From an uncultured Lachnospiraceae bacterium (GTDB lineage Bacteria > Bacillota > Clostridia > Lachnospirales > Lachnospiraceae), in assembly GCA_910585255.1 (NCBI GenBank), contig CAJUEI010000007.1, forward strand, positions 1 to 38,945: a stretch of DNA of 38,945 nt, given 5' to 3'. Position 1 is the stretch's first letter, and every line of letters starts with the position of its first letter. Positions 6,846-14,370 of the stretch are shown piece after piece. The notes under the pieces were generated by a model. That model worked only from the letters and a program-made list of their open reading frames with translations, searched no databases and had not been told where the DNA came from. Both the position numbers and the translations under genes were made by a program.

Positions 6846-8957
6846 ATGAGACCAGAATGGAAAGATTTCGTTAGTGGCAAATGGGAAACAGAGATCGATG
6901 TCAGAGATTTCATCCAGAAAAATTATACACCTTATTTTGGCGATGATACCTTTCTGGCTGGTCCTACAAAAGCTACCACTATGCTTTGGGAGCAAGTTCT
7001 AGAACTATCCAAGCAGGAGAGAGAAGCTGGCGGTGTTCTGGATATGGATACCAAAATTCCTTCTACAATTACCTCCCATAAAGCAGGTTATCTCAATAAA
7101 GATTTAGAAAAAATTGTGGGTTTTCAAACGGATAAACCTTTTAAGCGTTCTTTACAGCCCTATGGCGGAATCAATATGGCAAAAGCTGCACTGACAACAA
7201 ACGGATATGAGATCGATCCGGAAATCGAAGCATTTTTTACTACTCATCGAAAGACACACAATGCCGGTGTATTTGATGTCTATACCCCGGAAATGAGAAA
7301 GTGCCGCTCCAACCATATTATTACAGGGCTTCCAGACGCATACGGACGTGGAAGAATTATTGGGGATTACCGCCGTGTTGCTCTATATGGTGTCGATCTA
7401 TTAATTCAGGATAAAGAAGAACAAAAAGCTACCATCCCTACCGTTATGACACCAGATGTCATTCGAGATCGGGAGGAGTTAGCCGAACAAATTAAAGCCT
7501 TAAAAGAATTAAAACAGTTAGCCGTTATCTATGGATTAGATATTTCTAAACCAGCTTCTAATGTACAGGAAGCCATTCAGGCACTCTATTTTGGATATTT
7601 AGCAGCAGTAAAAGAACAAAACGGAGCTGCTATGTCGCTTGGACGTACTTCTACCTTTATCGACTGTTATGCAGAACGGGATTTAAAGAATGGAACTTTT
7701 ACAGAAGTAGAAATTCAAGAATTTATCGATCACTTTATTATGAAATTGCGGTTAGTAAAATTTGCACGCACTCCAGAATACAATGCTCTATTTGCAGGTG
7801 ATCCTACTTGGGTAACAGAATCGATCGGCGGTCTTGGAATGGACGGACGTCCTCTGGTAACAAAATCTTCGTTCCGCTATCTGCATACCCTGCACAATTT
7901 AGGAACCGCACCAGAACCAAATATCACAGTTTTATGGTCCACTCAGCTTCCAGATAATTTTAAAAAATTCTGTGCAAAAGTTTCTATTGAAACATCTTCT
8001 GTCCAATATGAAAATGACGATTTAATGCGGGTATCTCATGGAGATGACTATGCCATTGCCTGCTGTGTCTCCTCTATGAGAGTCGGAAAGGAAATGCAGT
8101 TTTTCGGAGCCAGAGCAAATCTTGCCAAATGTCTGCTCTATGCAATTAACGGCGGGGTAGATGAAATTACTGGTGTACAAGTCGGTCCAAAATTCCGTCC
8201 AGTAGAAGGAGATTATCTAGACTATGAAGATGTATTTGAAAAATATATGGAAATGATGGAATGGTTAGCAGATGTCTATGTCAATACCTTAAATGTGATT
8301 CACTATATGCATGATAAATATTGTTATGAACGGCTTCAGATGGCACTGCATGATAAAGAAGTAAAACGGTATTTTGCAACTGGAATTGCAGGACTTTCTG
8401 TAGTAGCAGACTCTCTGTCCGCTATTAAATATGCCAAAGTAAAAGTAATCCGAAGTGATGTGGAAATTACAAAAAAGGTAAAAGATCCGCAGACAGCAAA
8501 GGTAGAGAAAAAAGTAATTGGTATCGCTAAAAATGTAGTAACGGATTATGAAATAGAAGGGGATTTCCCTAAATACGGAAACAATGACGACCGAGTGGAT
8601 GAAATTGCAGTAGAAGTCGTAAAACGCTTTATGAATATGATTCGAAGCCATACTACCTATCGAAACGGAATTCCTACTACTTCTATTTTAACCATTACTT
8701 CTAATGTTACTTATGGTAACAACACTGGTTCGACCCCTGACGGAAGAGTACAAGGAGAAGCATTTGCCCCTGGTGCAAACCCTATGCATGGGCGAGATTC
8801 CCACGGAGCACTGGCTTCTTTAGCTTCCGTAGCAAAACTTCCATTCCAGGATGCAGAAGACGGAATTTCAAATACCTTTTCTATTATCCCTGGTGCTTTA
8901 GGAAAAGACGATAAAATATTTACCAATCATCTGGATCTCAATCACGACACGCTGTAG
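6846..8957 (+). CDS. pflB: Pyruvate formate-lyase, catalytic domain only (split enzyme)
   Basis: 703 residues. Formate C-acetyltransferase converts pyruvate and CoA to acetyl-CoA and formate in the anaerobic cytoplasm. The ten-stranded barrel and the active-site pair Cys406-Cys407 in IACCVSSM are present, and the sequence follows the PFL family to FSIIPGALGKDD near the end. It then stops. The C-terminal glycyl-radical domain of about 60-80 residues, normally part of the same chain of about 740-760 residues, is absent and is encoded separately at 9207-9449. The ribosome site AGGAGG is 8 nt before the ATG. The TAG at 8955-8957 lies in a perfect 15-bp palindrome. On its own this chain cannot carry the radical, so it must work with a separate glycyl protein (inference from E. 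coli GrcA/YfiD). Confidence 0.93.
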   Translation: MRPEWKDFVSGKWETEIDVRDFIQKNYTPYFGDDTFLAGPTKATTMLWEQVLELSKQEREAGGVLDMDTKIPSTITSHKAGYLNKDLEKIVGFQTDKPFKRSLQPYGGINMAKAALTTNGYEIDPEIEAFFTTHRKTHNAGVFDVYTPEMRKCRSNHIITGLPDAYGRGRIIGDYRRVALYGVDLLIQDKEEQKATIPTVMTPDVIRDREELAEQIKALKELKQLAVIYGLDISKPASNVQEAIQALYFGYLAAVKEQNGAAMSLGRTSTFIDCYAERDLKNGTFTEVEIQEFIDHFIMKLRLVKFARTPEYNALFAGDPTWVTESIGGLGMDGRPLVTKSSFRYLHTLHNLGTAPEPNITVLWSTQLPDNFKKFCAKVSIETSSVQYENDDLMRVSHGDDYAIACCVSSMRVGKEMQFFGARANLAKCLLYAINGGVDEITGVQVGPKFRPVEGDYLDYEDVFEKYMEMMEWLADVYVNTLNVIHYMHDKYCYERLQMALHDKEVKRYFATGIAGLSVVADSLSAIKYAKVKVIRSDVEITKKVKDPQTAKVEKKVIGIAKNVVTDYEIEGDFPKYGNNDDRVDEIAVEVVKRFMNMIRSHTTYRNGIPTTSILTITSNVTYGNNTGSTPDGRVQGEAFAPGANPMHGRDSHGALASLASVAKLPFQDAEDGISNTFSIIPGALGKDDKIFTNHLDLNHDTL

Positions 8958-8965
8958 TCTACAGC
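8951..8965. repeat. 15-bp palindrome spanning the pflB stop codon
   Basis: GCTGTAG-T-CTACAGC is a perfect inverted repeat with a single central base. The stop codon TAG is 8955-8957. Its purpose is unknown; the one-base centre makes an intramolecular RNA hairpin of full length impossible, so a DNA site or chance are as likely. Confidence 0.6.
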
Positions 8966-8981
8966 AGAAAGAGGAATTTCT

Positions 8982-9191
8982 ATGGAGAACAAACAGATAC
9001 TTCTAGAAGAAGATATTGTCGCTCTATTAGATCACTTTATGACAAAGGGCGGAGGACATATGAATATTGATGTCAATCAGATCCAACCGGCCCGACAAAT
9101 ACGGGAAGCAAAATTTTCCGAATGTAATACGAAAGCAATGGCATGTCAAATTCCTACTTTACACGAAGGAATTGACCAAGAACAAGAGTAA
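8982..9191 (+). CDS. Glycyl-domain look-alike lacking the radical glycine
   Basis: 69 residues. Residues 7-42 match the start of the formate-lyase glycyl-radical domain: DIVALLDHFMTKGGGHMNID here against NLVAMLDGYATKGGHHLNVN in the next gene. The second half diverges and has no RVSGYAV loop, so it cannot carry the radical. It has two cysteines in the divergent tail. The ribosome site AGAGGAATT precedes the ATG. The gene lies between pflB and the true glycyl protein, in the same reading frame as both. Possible roles: a competitor or placeholder that fills the docking site of the radical domain, an assembly factor, or a decaying duplicate. All three are inference; the intact ribosome site and short neat spacing favour an expressed gene. 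Confidence 0.75.
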   Translation: MENKQILLEEDIVALLDHFMTKGGGHMNIDVNQIQPARQIREAKFSECNTKAMACQIPTLHEGIDQEQE

Positions 9192-9206
9192 AAGGAGAAT
9201 ATTAAA

Positions 9207-9449
9207 ATGGCAGTAAATGAACAGCAAATCGATAATTTAGTAGCAATGTTAGATGGATATGCAACAAAAGGAGGACATCACTTAAATGTAAATGTCCTAA
9301 ACAGAGATACTCTGCTGGATGCACAGGCACACCCGGAAAAATATCCGCAGCTTACGATTCGAGTATCTGGTTATGCAGTAAACTTTATTAATCTTTCGAA
9401 AAAACAGCAAGATGAAGTAATCTCTCGTACCTTCCATCAAGCAATCTAA
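9207..9449 (+). CDS. Stand-alone glycyl-radical domain (GrcA-like) of pyruvate formate-lyase
   Basis: 80 residues that correspond to the C-terminal domain of pyruvate formate-lyase. The radical loop IRVSGYAVNF is intact with Gly55 as the radical site, preceded by the conserved HLNVNVLNR strand and followed by ISRTFHQAI at the C-terminus. E. coli GrcA (YfiD) and phage T4 Y06I are known stand-alone versions that replace the oxygen-damaged C-terminal domain of a full enzyme. Here the enzyme has no such domain of its own, so this protein is predicted to be its obligate radical subunit. AAGGAG precedes the ATG by 9 nt. Terminator at 9497-9527, then the activase gene that would install the radical. 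Confidence 0.9.
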   Translation: MAVNEQQIDNLVAMLDGYATKGGHHLNVNVLNRDTLLDAQAHPEKYPQLTIRVSGYAVNFINLSKKQQDEVISRTFHQAI

Positions 9450-9496
9450 TTCATTGAGCAGGGAATGATCTTCCCCTGTTCTCGTATATATCATAC

Positions 9497-9527
9497 AAAA
9501 AGGGGCTGTTTCACAGTCCCTTTTTTC
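9497..9527 (+). terminator. Terminator between the glycyl-radical gene and pflA
   Basis: AAAAAGGGGCTGT pairs with ACAGTCCCTTTTTT around a 3-nt loop. No promoter fits in the 24 nt between it and pflA, so the activase is probably made by read-through, which would keep it far below the level of the lyase subunits. A second hairpin (GAGCAGGG/CCCTGTTCTC, 9455-9483) lies just upstream. Confidence 0.8.
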
Positions 9528-9551
9528 TCAATATAAATTTAGGAGGTTTTT

Positions 9552-10319
9552 ATGAACGGTTATATTCACTCTATCGAAACATTCGGCACAGTAGACGGTC
9601 CCGGCATCCGCTATGTCGTCTTTTTTCAAGGCTGTCCTATGCGTTGTCTGTATTGTCATAACCCAGATACTTGGACACTTCACACCGGAGAGCAAAAATC
9701 CGCAGAAGAAATCCTTGCCGATTATGAAAGATACCGCCCCTTTCTATCGGGAGGCGGTCTTACCGCAACAGGCGGAGAACCTCTTATGCAGATAGATTTT
9801 TTAACCGAATTATTTGAAAAGGCAAAAAAACGCCAAATTCACACCTGTCTGGATACCTCCGGCATTGCTTATCAGGAAAATAACCCAGAAGTAATCCAAA
9901 AATTTGATCGATTAACTGCTGTTACGGATCTGGTTATGTTAGATATCAAGCATATCAATCCAGAAGAACATCTTAAACTCTGCAAACAGCCCAATACCCC
10001 GATTTTGGCCTTTGCACGCTATTTGGATCGAAAGAATATCCCCCTCTGGGTTCGCCATGTGGTAGTACCCACCATTACCGATAATGCCGCATCTCTTCGG
10101 CAACTTGGGCTTTTCCTTGGAGAACTTCGAAATCTTAAGGCCTTAGATGTGCTTCCCTATCACACCATGGGAGTTGTAAAATATGAAAATCTGGGAATCG
10201 AATACCCTCTAAAAGGAATTCAAGCACTTACAAAAGAACAGGCACAAAAAGCCAATCATATCGTACTCGCTGCCATTCATGAAAAACGGGAACAATTAAA
10301 GGCAGAAGGGAAGCTATAA
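9552..10319 (+). CDS. pflA: Pyruvate formate-lyase activating enzyme
   Basis: 255 residues, radical SAM enzyme. It uses S-adenosylmethionine and a reduced [4Fe-4S] cluster to form the glycyl radical. The cluster motif CPMRCLYC (Cys28, Cys32, Cys35) and the ATGGEPLM segment for SAM binding are intact, and the N-terminal IHSIETFGTVDGPGIR is typical of the PflA subfamily rather than of other glycyl-radical activases. Length is normal. AGGAGG precedes the ATG with 7-nt spacing. It sits behind a terminator in the lyase operon. Its substrate here is expected to be Gly55 of the separate 80-residue protein, probably docked on the lyase core or alone. Confidence 0.95.
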   Translation: MNGYIHSIETFGTVDGPGIRYVVFFQGCPMRCLYCHNPDTWTLHTGEQKSAEEILADYERYRPFLSGGGLTATGGEPLMQIDFLTELFEKAKKRQIHTCLDTSGIAYQENNPEVIQKFDRLTAVTDLVMLDIKHINPEEHLKLCKQPNTPILAFARYLDRKNIPLWVRHVVVPTITDNAASLRQLGLFLGELRNLKALDVLPYHTMGVVKYENLGIEYPLKGIQALTKEQAQKANHIVLAAIHEKREQLKAEGKL

Positions 10320-10361
10320 AACAGACTTATAAATTATTCTTCCATTTCCACTATTTTTTAC

Positions 10362-10390
10362 TTGTATATTTTACGATTTTGTATTAAAAT
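10362..10390 (+). promoter_or_regulatory. Ferredoxin gene promoter
   Basis: TTGTAT (10362-10367), 17 bp, TAAAAT (10385-10390). Confidence 0.55.
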
Positions 10391-10441
10391 ACCTATATAT
10401 CTGATAAAGATGTACACTATAAAAAAAGGAGGATTTGTACA

Positions 10442-10609
10442 ATGGCATATAAGATTAACGATGGTTGTGTATCTTGTGGTGCATGTGAAAGCGAATGTCC
10501 GGTTGGTGCTATTTCTCAGGGAGACGGCAAATACGAAATCAATGCAGATGCTTGTATCGAATGTGGTGCTTGTGCAGCAGCATGTCCTACAGGTTCTATC
10601 GAACTCTAA
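10442..10609 (+). CDS. 2[4Fe-4S] ferredoxin, clostridial type
   Basis: 55 residues, the classic clostridial length. Two CxxCxxCxxxCP motifs (CVSCGACESECP from residue 9 and CIECGACAAACP from residue 38) bind two [4Fe-4S] clusters. It is a soluble low-potential electron carrier, for example for pyruvate:ferredoxin oxidoreductase and hydrogenase. Being next to pflA it could also supply the electron needed by the activase (inference). AAAGGAGG precedes the ATG at the right distance; it has its own promoter and terminator. Confidence 0.97.
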   Translation: MAYKINDGCVSCGACESECPVGAISQGDGKYEINADACIECGACAAACPTGSIEL

Positions 10610-10637
10610 TTTTTAACAGTTAAACGAAGCAGGAAAA

Positions 10638-10673
10638 AAGAAGCTTATCTATTAGCAGATAGCTTCTTTTTTT
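10638..10673 (+). terminator. Ferredoxin gene terminator
   Basis: AAGAAGCTTATCT pairs with AGATAGCTTCTT, followed by T7. Confidence 0.9.
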
Positions 10674-10708
10674 ATCAAAAAATGTCGCTTTTTTACGATT
10701 AGCTTTTC

Positions 10709-10736
10709 TTGTATTCCAATCTTTTCATGTTAAAAT
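10709..10736 (+). promoter_or_regulatory. Promoter of the MerR-type gene
   Basis: TTGTAT (10709-10714), 16 bp, TAAAAT (10731-10736). Confidence 0.5.
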
Positions 10737-10810
10737 AGAGTTAAGAAGTATATTCTGCTCTTCACCGAATGGGACAAGCGGGAAAAGAACAGCAGATCAA
10801 GGAGGCGCGT

Positions 10811-11509
10811 ATGTCAGAAAAACGATATATTATCTCAGATGCTTCAAAACAAGTTGAAGTAGAAGCACATGTATTACGATACTGGGAAGACGAACTGAGC
10901 TTAGAAATCCCTCGTAATGAAATGGGTCATCGATACTATACCGATAAAAATATCAATCTCCTAAAGAATATTAAGTACTTAAAGGAACAGGGATTTCAAT
11001 TAAAAGCTATTAAAATGATTCTGCCGGATCTACAAGATGCAGATGACAATATCTTAGATGTCGTTCTAAAAAGAAAGGATGAATTAAACAGCAAAGTTCT
11101 AGAAGAGGAACATCTTTTAGAAAATTCCTCAAATGCCATCCTTTCTGCACAAGAAACTCCCTCTCCTTCTCAAGCTTCATCTGTCACTCCTGTTGTACAT
11201 ACCACCAGCGAAGAACGAATCCAGCAATTTCAAATTATTCTTACCGAAATTATAGCCAATGCAGTAAGACAAAACAACCAGGAGTTAGAACAAAATATTG
11301 AAGAACGAATCAGCAATACCGTTTTAAAGCAAGTAGACTATCTAATTCGCACCAATGAAGAACGGGAGGAAACACGTTTTAAAAAATTAGATGAAACCAT
11401 TCGTGCTGTACAAAAAGAGCGAATGGAACTAGCTGCAACCAATGAATTTTCTGCCCATGAAAAACCAGCGAAAAGGAAAAGAGGTCTATTTGGGAAAAGA
11501 AAAAAGTAA
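10811..11509 (+). CDS. MerR-type DNA-binding protein with coiled coil and basic tail
   Basis: 232 residues. Residues 4-75 form a MerR winged helix-turn-helix (VLRYWEDELSLEIPRNEMGHRYYT). A linker rich in Ser and Pro follows (about 112-135), then a long helical, probably coiled-coil region (about 140-210) and a strongly basic tail (KRKRGLFGKRKK). No effector domain or metal-binding cysteines follow the DNA-binding part, which is unlike metal or drug sensors. The plan recalls Bacillus RacA-like chromosome-associated proteins, though I cannot confirm orthology. The ATG at 10811 was chosen because AAGGAGG stands 6 nt upstream; an in-frame ATG at 10769 lacks a site. It is convergent with the helicase gene. 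Confidence 0.8.
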   Translation: MSEKRYIISDASKQVEVEAHVLRYWEDELSLEIPRNEMGHRYYTDKNINLLKNIKYLKEQGFQLKAIKMILPDLQDADDNILDVVLKRKDELNSKVLEEEHLLENSSNAILSAQETPSPSQASSVTPVVHTTSEERIQQFQIILTEIIANAVRQNNQELEQNIEERISNTVLKQVDYLIRTNEEREETRFKKLDETIRAVQKERMELAATNEFSAHEKPAKRKRGLFGKRKK

Positions 11510-11541
11510 CCTGTTATTCCCTATCACACTGCCGCATCCAT

Positions 11542-11587
11542 AAAAGGATTCCATCGTAACTCTTTGTGATAGAATCCTTTTTATTTT
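11542..11587 (+). terminator. Terminator between convergent MerR and helicase genes
   Basis: AAAAGGATTC (11542-11551) pairs with GAATCCTTTT (11572-11581) and runs into a T-rich tract on the plus strand. The stem itself ends in T4 on the minus strand, so it may work both ways. Confidence 0.85.
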
Positions 11588-11615
11588 TACTATCTTCTAT
11601 TTTTTTTACTATCTT

Positions 11616-13211
11616 CTATTTCCGATTTGCCGGCTCAATATTAATTACCTTTCCTTTAATCTTTGCATCCTGCATAGCCTGTAATACATCCCTTGCATGT
11701 TCTCTTGGCACTTCCACAAAAGTATAGCGATCATACATATCTATCGTTCCCACCAATCTGCCCGGAATTCCGGTCTCTCCGGTAATGGCCCCCAAAATAT
11801 CCCCAGGACGAACATTTTGTTTCTTCCCAATATTAATAAATAACCGCACCATCCCTTCTTCTGCTCCAGTATCTCCAAAATCAAAATACTCTCCAACTGC
11901 ATCATACCCGTCCGCATTTTCTGTTCCCAATGCCATCTTAAAAAGTGCCGCTGCCATATCAAGAGCTGTAAAGTCCTCTTCATTCAAACGTTTTTCCAGC
12001 ATCTCTACCGCAGAAGTCAAATCTTCCTCCTGCACCATATTTCGAACCCGATCCATAATCTTATCATACTTCGTATTTACTACATCATTTAAGGAAGGAA
12101 TCCGCTGCAGTACAATCTTTGTCTTACAATATTTCATAATATCACGCAGCTTATAAGCCTCTTTCCCCACCACAAAAGAAAATGCCATTCCGGTTCGTCC
12201 AGCACGCCCGGTTCGTCCAATCCGATGCACATAGTACTCGTCATCCTGCGGCAAATCATAATTAAATACTGCCTCTACATCATCCACATCGATCCCCCTT
12301 GCCGCTACATCAGTGGCAACTAAAATCTCTGTCTTCCCATTTCGAAATCCATTCATAACCCGATCTCTTTGAGACTGCTTTAGATCGCCATGCAGTCCCT
12401 CTGCAAAATAACCTCTGTTTTGCAGCACTTCTACTAATTCATCCACTTTCCGCTTCGTATTGCAAAACACCAATGACAGCTTAGGATTATAAATATCTAA
12501 CAGCCGGGATAATACTTCATCTTTATTCTTCTGTTTTACTTCATAATAATACTGTTCAATATTTGCTACTGTCAATTCCTTTTTCACTACTTTAATCAGC
12601 TGGGCATCCTTTTGATATTCTCCTGCAATCTCTAAAATCGGCTTTGGCATCGTTGCGGAAAACAAAATGGTCTGTCTCTCCTTCGGCACATCCTTTAAAA
12701 TTGTCTCAATATCTTCACGAAATCCCATATTCAGCATTTCATCTGCTTCATCTAGAATTACCGTATGTATCTGATCCAATTTAATCGTCTTTCTCCGCAT
12801 ATGATCCATAACCCGTCCGGGGGTTCCAATCATAATCTGCGTTCCGGCTTTTAACGAACGAATCTGCTTTACAATATCCTGTCCTCCATAAATCGGAAGT
12901 ACTTTTACTCCATGCAGATATTTTGCCAAATGCCGAATCTCGTCTGCAACCTGAATCGCCAATTCTCTCGTTGGACATAATACTAACGACTGCAGTTTTT
13001 TCTCCTTTGGATTAATCTTTTGTAAAAGCGGAATTGCAAAAGCTGCCGTTTTGCCGGTTCCTGTCTGTGCCTGTCCTAGTACATCTACCCCGGTCATCTC
13101 AATCGGAATTGCTTTTACCTGAATCGGCGTTGCTTCCTCAAATCCCATATCCGTAATTGCACGTAAAATTGGTTCTGCAATATTTAATTCATCAAATCTA
13201 ACTGTTTCCAT
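11616..13211 (-). CDS. DEAD-box RNA helicase with DbpA-type RNA-binding domain
   Basis: 531 residues, CsdA/DeaD/CshA-type ATP-dependent RNA helicase acting in ribosome assembly, mRNA decay or cold adaptation. The Q motif (TPIQVKAIP), Walker A GTGKT (51-55), DEAD (154-157), SAT, and motif VI HRIGRTGRAGRTG are all intact. The C-terminal part (about 455-531) resembles the DbpA RNA-recognition fold. The start is supported by AAGGAAGG upstream. A promoter at about 13374-13403 and a terminator hairpin at 13281-13315 place a possible attenuator in a leader of about 155 nt. Confidence 0.93.
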   Translation of the reverse strand: METVRFDELNIAEPILRAITDMGFEEATPIQVKAIPIEMTGVDVLGQAQTGTGKTAAFAIPLLQKINPKEKKLQSLVLCPTRELAIQVADEIRHLAKYLHGVKVLPIYGGQDIVKQIRSLKAGTQIMIGTPGRVMDHMRRKTIKLDQIHTVILDEADEMLNMGFREDIETILKDVPKERQTILFSATMPKPILEIAGEYQKDAQLIKVVKKELTVANIEQYYYEVKQKNKDEVLSRLLDIYNPKLSLVFCNTKRKVDELVEVLQNRGYFAEGLHGDLKQSQRDRVMNGFRNGKTEILVATDVAARGIDVDDVEAVFNYDLPQDDEYYVHRIGRTGRAGRTGMAFSFVVGKEAYKLRDIMKYCKTKIVLQRIPSLNDVVNTKYDKIMDRVRNMVQEEDLTSAVEMLEKRLNEEDFTALDMAAALFKMALGTENADGYDAVGEYFDFGDTGAEEGMVRLFINIGKKQNVRPGDILGAITGETGIPGRLVGTIDMYDRYTFVEVPREHARDVLQAMQDAKIKGKVINIEPANRK

Positions 13212-13280
13212 TCTTTTGGCCTTCCTTCTCTAATCGGTTCCAAGCATTTCTTACCTGTCCTGTTGTCATTTCTAAACCGC

Positions 13281-13315
13281 AAAAAAAACGCCCTTTTACC
13301 AATCGGGTAAGAGCG
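13281..13315 (-). terminator. Terminator hairpin: end of the ttcA-like gene or helicase leader attenuator
   Basis: On the minus strand CGCTCTTACCC pairs with GGTAAAAGGGCG around GATT and runs into T8. It lies 89 nt past the ttcA-like stop and 70 nt before the helicase start. The only promoter I see for the helicase (13374-13403) is upstream of it, so helicase transcripts would have to pass it. Confidence 0.8.
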
Positions 13316-13373
13316 TATATTTTTATTCCTATGAAAATAATAATCACACTTTGGACAAAACGCTACAGAAAAT

Positions 13374-13403
13374 AGTGTATCATATCCTCTGGATAAAAGT
13401 CAA
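13374..13403 (-). promoter_or_regulatory. Likely helicase promoter
   Basis: Minus strand TTGACT (13398-13403), 18-bp spacer, TACACT (13374-13379). No better match lies closer to the helicase gene. Confidence 0.5.
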
Positions 13404-14246
13404 CTATTTTCCTCTATCTTGGTTATAATTATCCAAAAAATGATGTACGATACCATCCTGTTTATAGGCAATTAAGGTATTTAAATTCACATTTTCTGCA
13501 CTTCGGAAAATATTCATTTCCACATTGGGATTAATCTGATGAAGCTGCCGGATCAATTCCTTTGTCTCTTTGCGTTTGGACAAGCCTTCTTTATCCTCAT
13601 AAGCACAGGCTTCTGTAAATCGGCAGGCACACTGAATAAAGTGCAGATTATTTGTGTTTGCCCACTTTATAATATCCTCTTCCCGTACCAGATACATTGG
13701 ACGAATTAATTCCATTCCCTTAAAATTAGTACTGTGCAGTTTTGGCATCATAGTCTGCATCTGACCGCCATAGGTCATTCCCATTAAAATTGTCTCAATT
13801 ACATCATCAAAATGATGCCCTAATGCAATTTTATTACATCCTAACTCCTGTGCATTTTTATACAAATATCCTCTTCTCATACGGGCACAGAGATAACAGG
13901 GATTTTGTGTAATATTTACAACAGAATTAAAAATCGTTGTTTCAAAAATATGAATCGGAACATTTAAAAGACTGGCATTTTCTTCAATACGTTTTCGATT
14001 TTCTAAGTTATATCCCGGATCCATTACTAAAAAAACCAGTTCAAAATCAAACTTTCCATGTCTTTGCAGCTCCTGAAATAATTTCGCCATCAGCATAGAG
14101 TCTTTTCCGCCGGAAATACAGACAGCTACTTTATCATGTTCCTGTAAAAGATCATATTCCTGTATTCCTTTTACAAATTTTCTCCAAATAGACTTGCGAT
14201 AAGTCTTAATAATACTTCGTTCAATATCTCTGCATCGTTCTTCCAT
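13404..14246 (-). CDS. TtcA-like tRNA thiolation protein
   Basis: 280 residues of the TtcA/ATP-pyrophosphatase family, which thiolates tRNA cytidine or related bases using ATP activation and an iron-sulfur cluster. The PP-loop SGGKDS is at 45-50. A CYLC pair (Cys117, Cys120) and a cysteine-rich downstream stretch (CACRFTEAC) supply cluster ligands. Length fits the family. In Firmicutes several TtcA-like paralogues exist and the exact tRNA target cannot be assigned from sequence alone. Expressed on the minus strand, with the terminator at 13281-13315 behind it. Confidence 0.85.
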   Translation of the reverse strand: MEERCRDIERSIIKTYRKSIWRKFVKGIQEYDLLQEHDKVAVCISGGKDSMLMAKLFQELQRHGKFDFELVFLVMDPGYNLENRKRIEENASLLNVPIHIFETTIFNSVVNITQNPCYLCARMRRGYLYKNAQELGCNKIALGHHFDDVIETILMGMTYGGQMQTMMPKLHSTNFKGMELIRPMYLVREEDIIKWANTNNLHFIQCACRFTEACAYEDKEGLSKRKETKELIRQLHQINPNVEMNIFRSAENVNLNTLIAYKQDGIVHHFLDNYNQDRGK

Positions 14247-14370
14247 AGATAGCCTCGCTTTTTAAATTTACAATGTTTCCCTTTACTGTTTATAGTTATA
14301 GTCTAGAAAATATGAGAAGGGGTAGGGTATAAAATAAGGAAGAGGTGAGACCGGGACGGTGGGTCAGAGG

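Noticed and set aside
8711..8926. Minus-strand ORFs inside the formate-lyase gene
   Set aside because: Shadow frames of a strongly conserved gene, with no ribosome site or family match.
8955..8982. Frameshift or sequencing error truncating pyruvate formate-lyase
   Set aside because: No frame change is needed, separate ribosome sites precede each following ORF, and a complete glycyl-radical domain is encoded as its own gene. A base error at the TAG cannot be fully excluded, but it would only join the core to the look-alike lacking the radical Gly.
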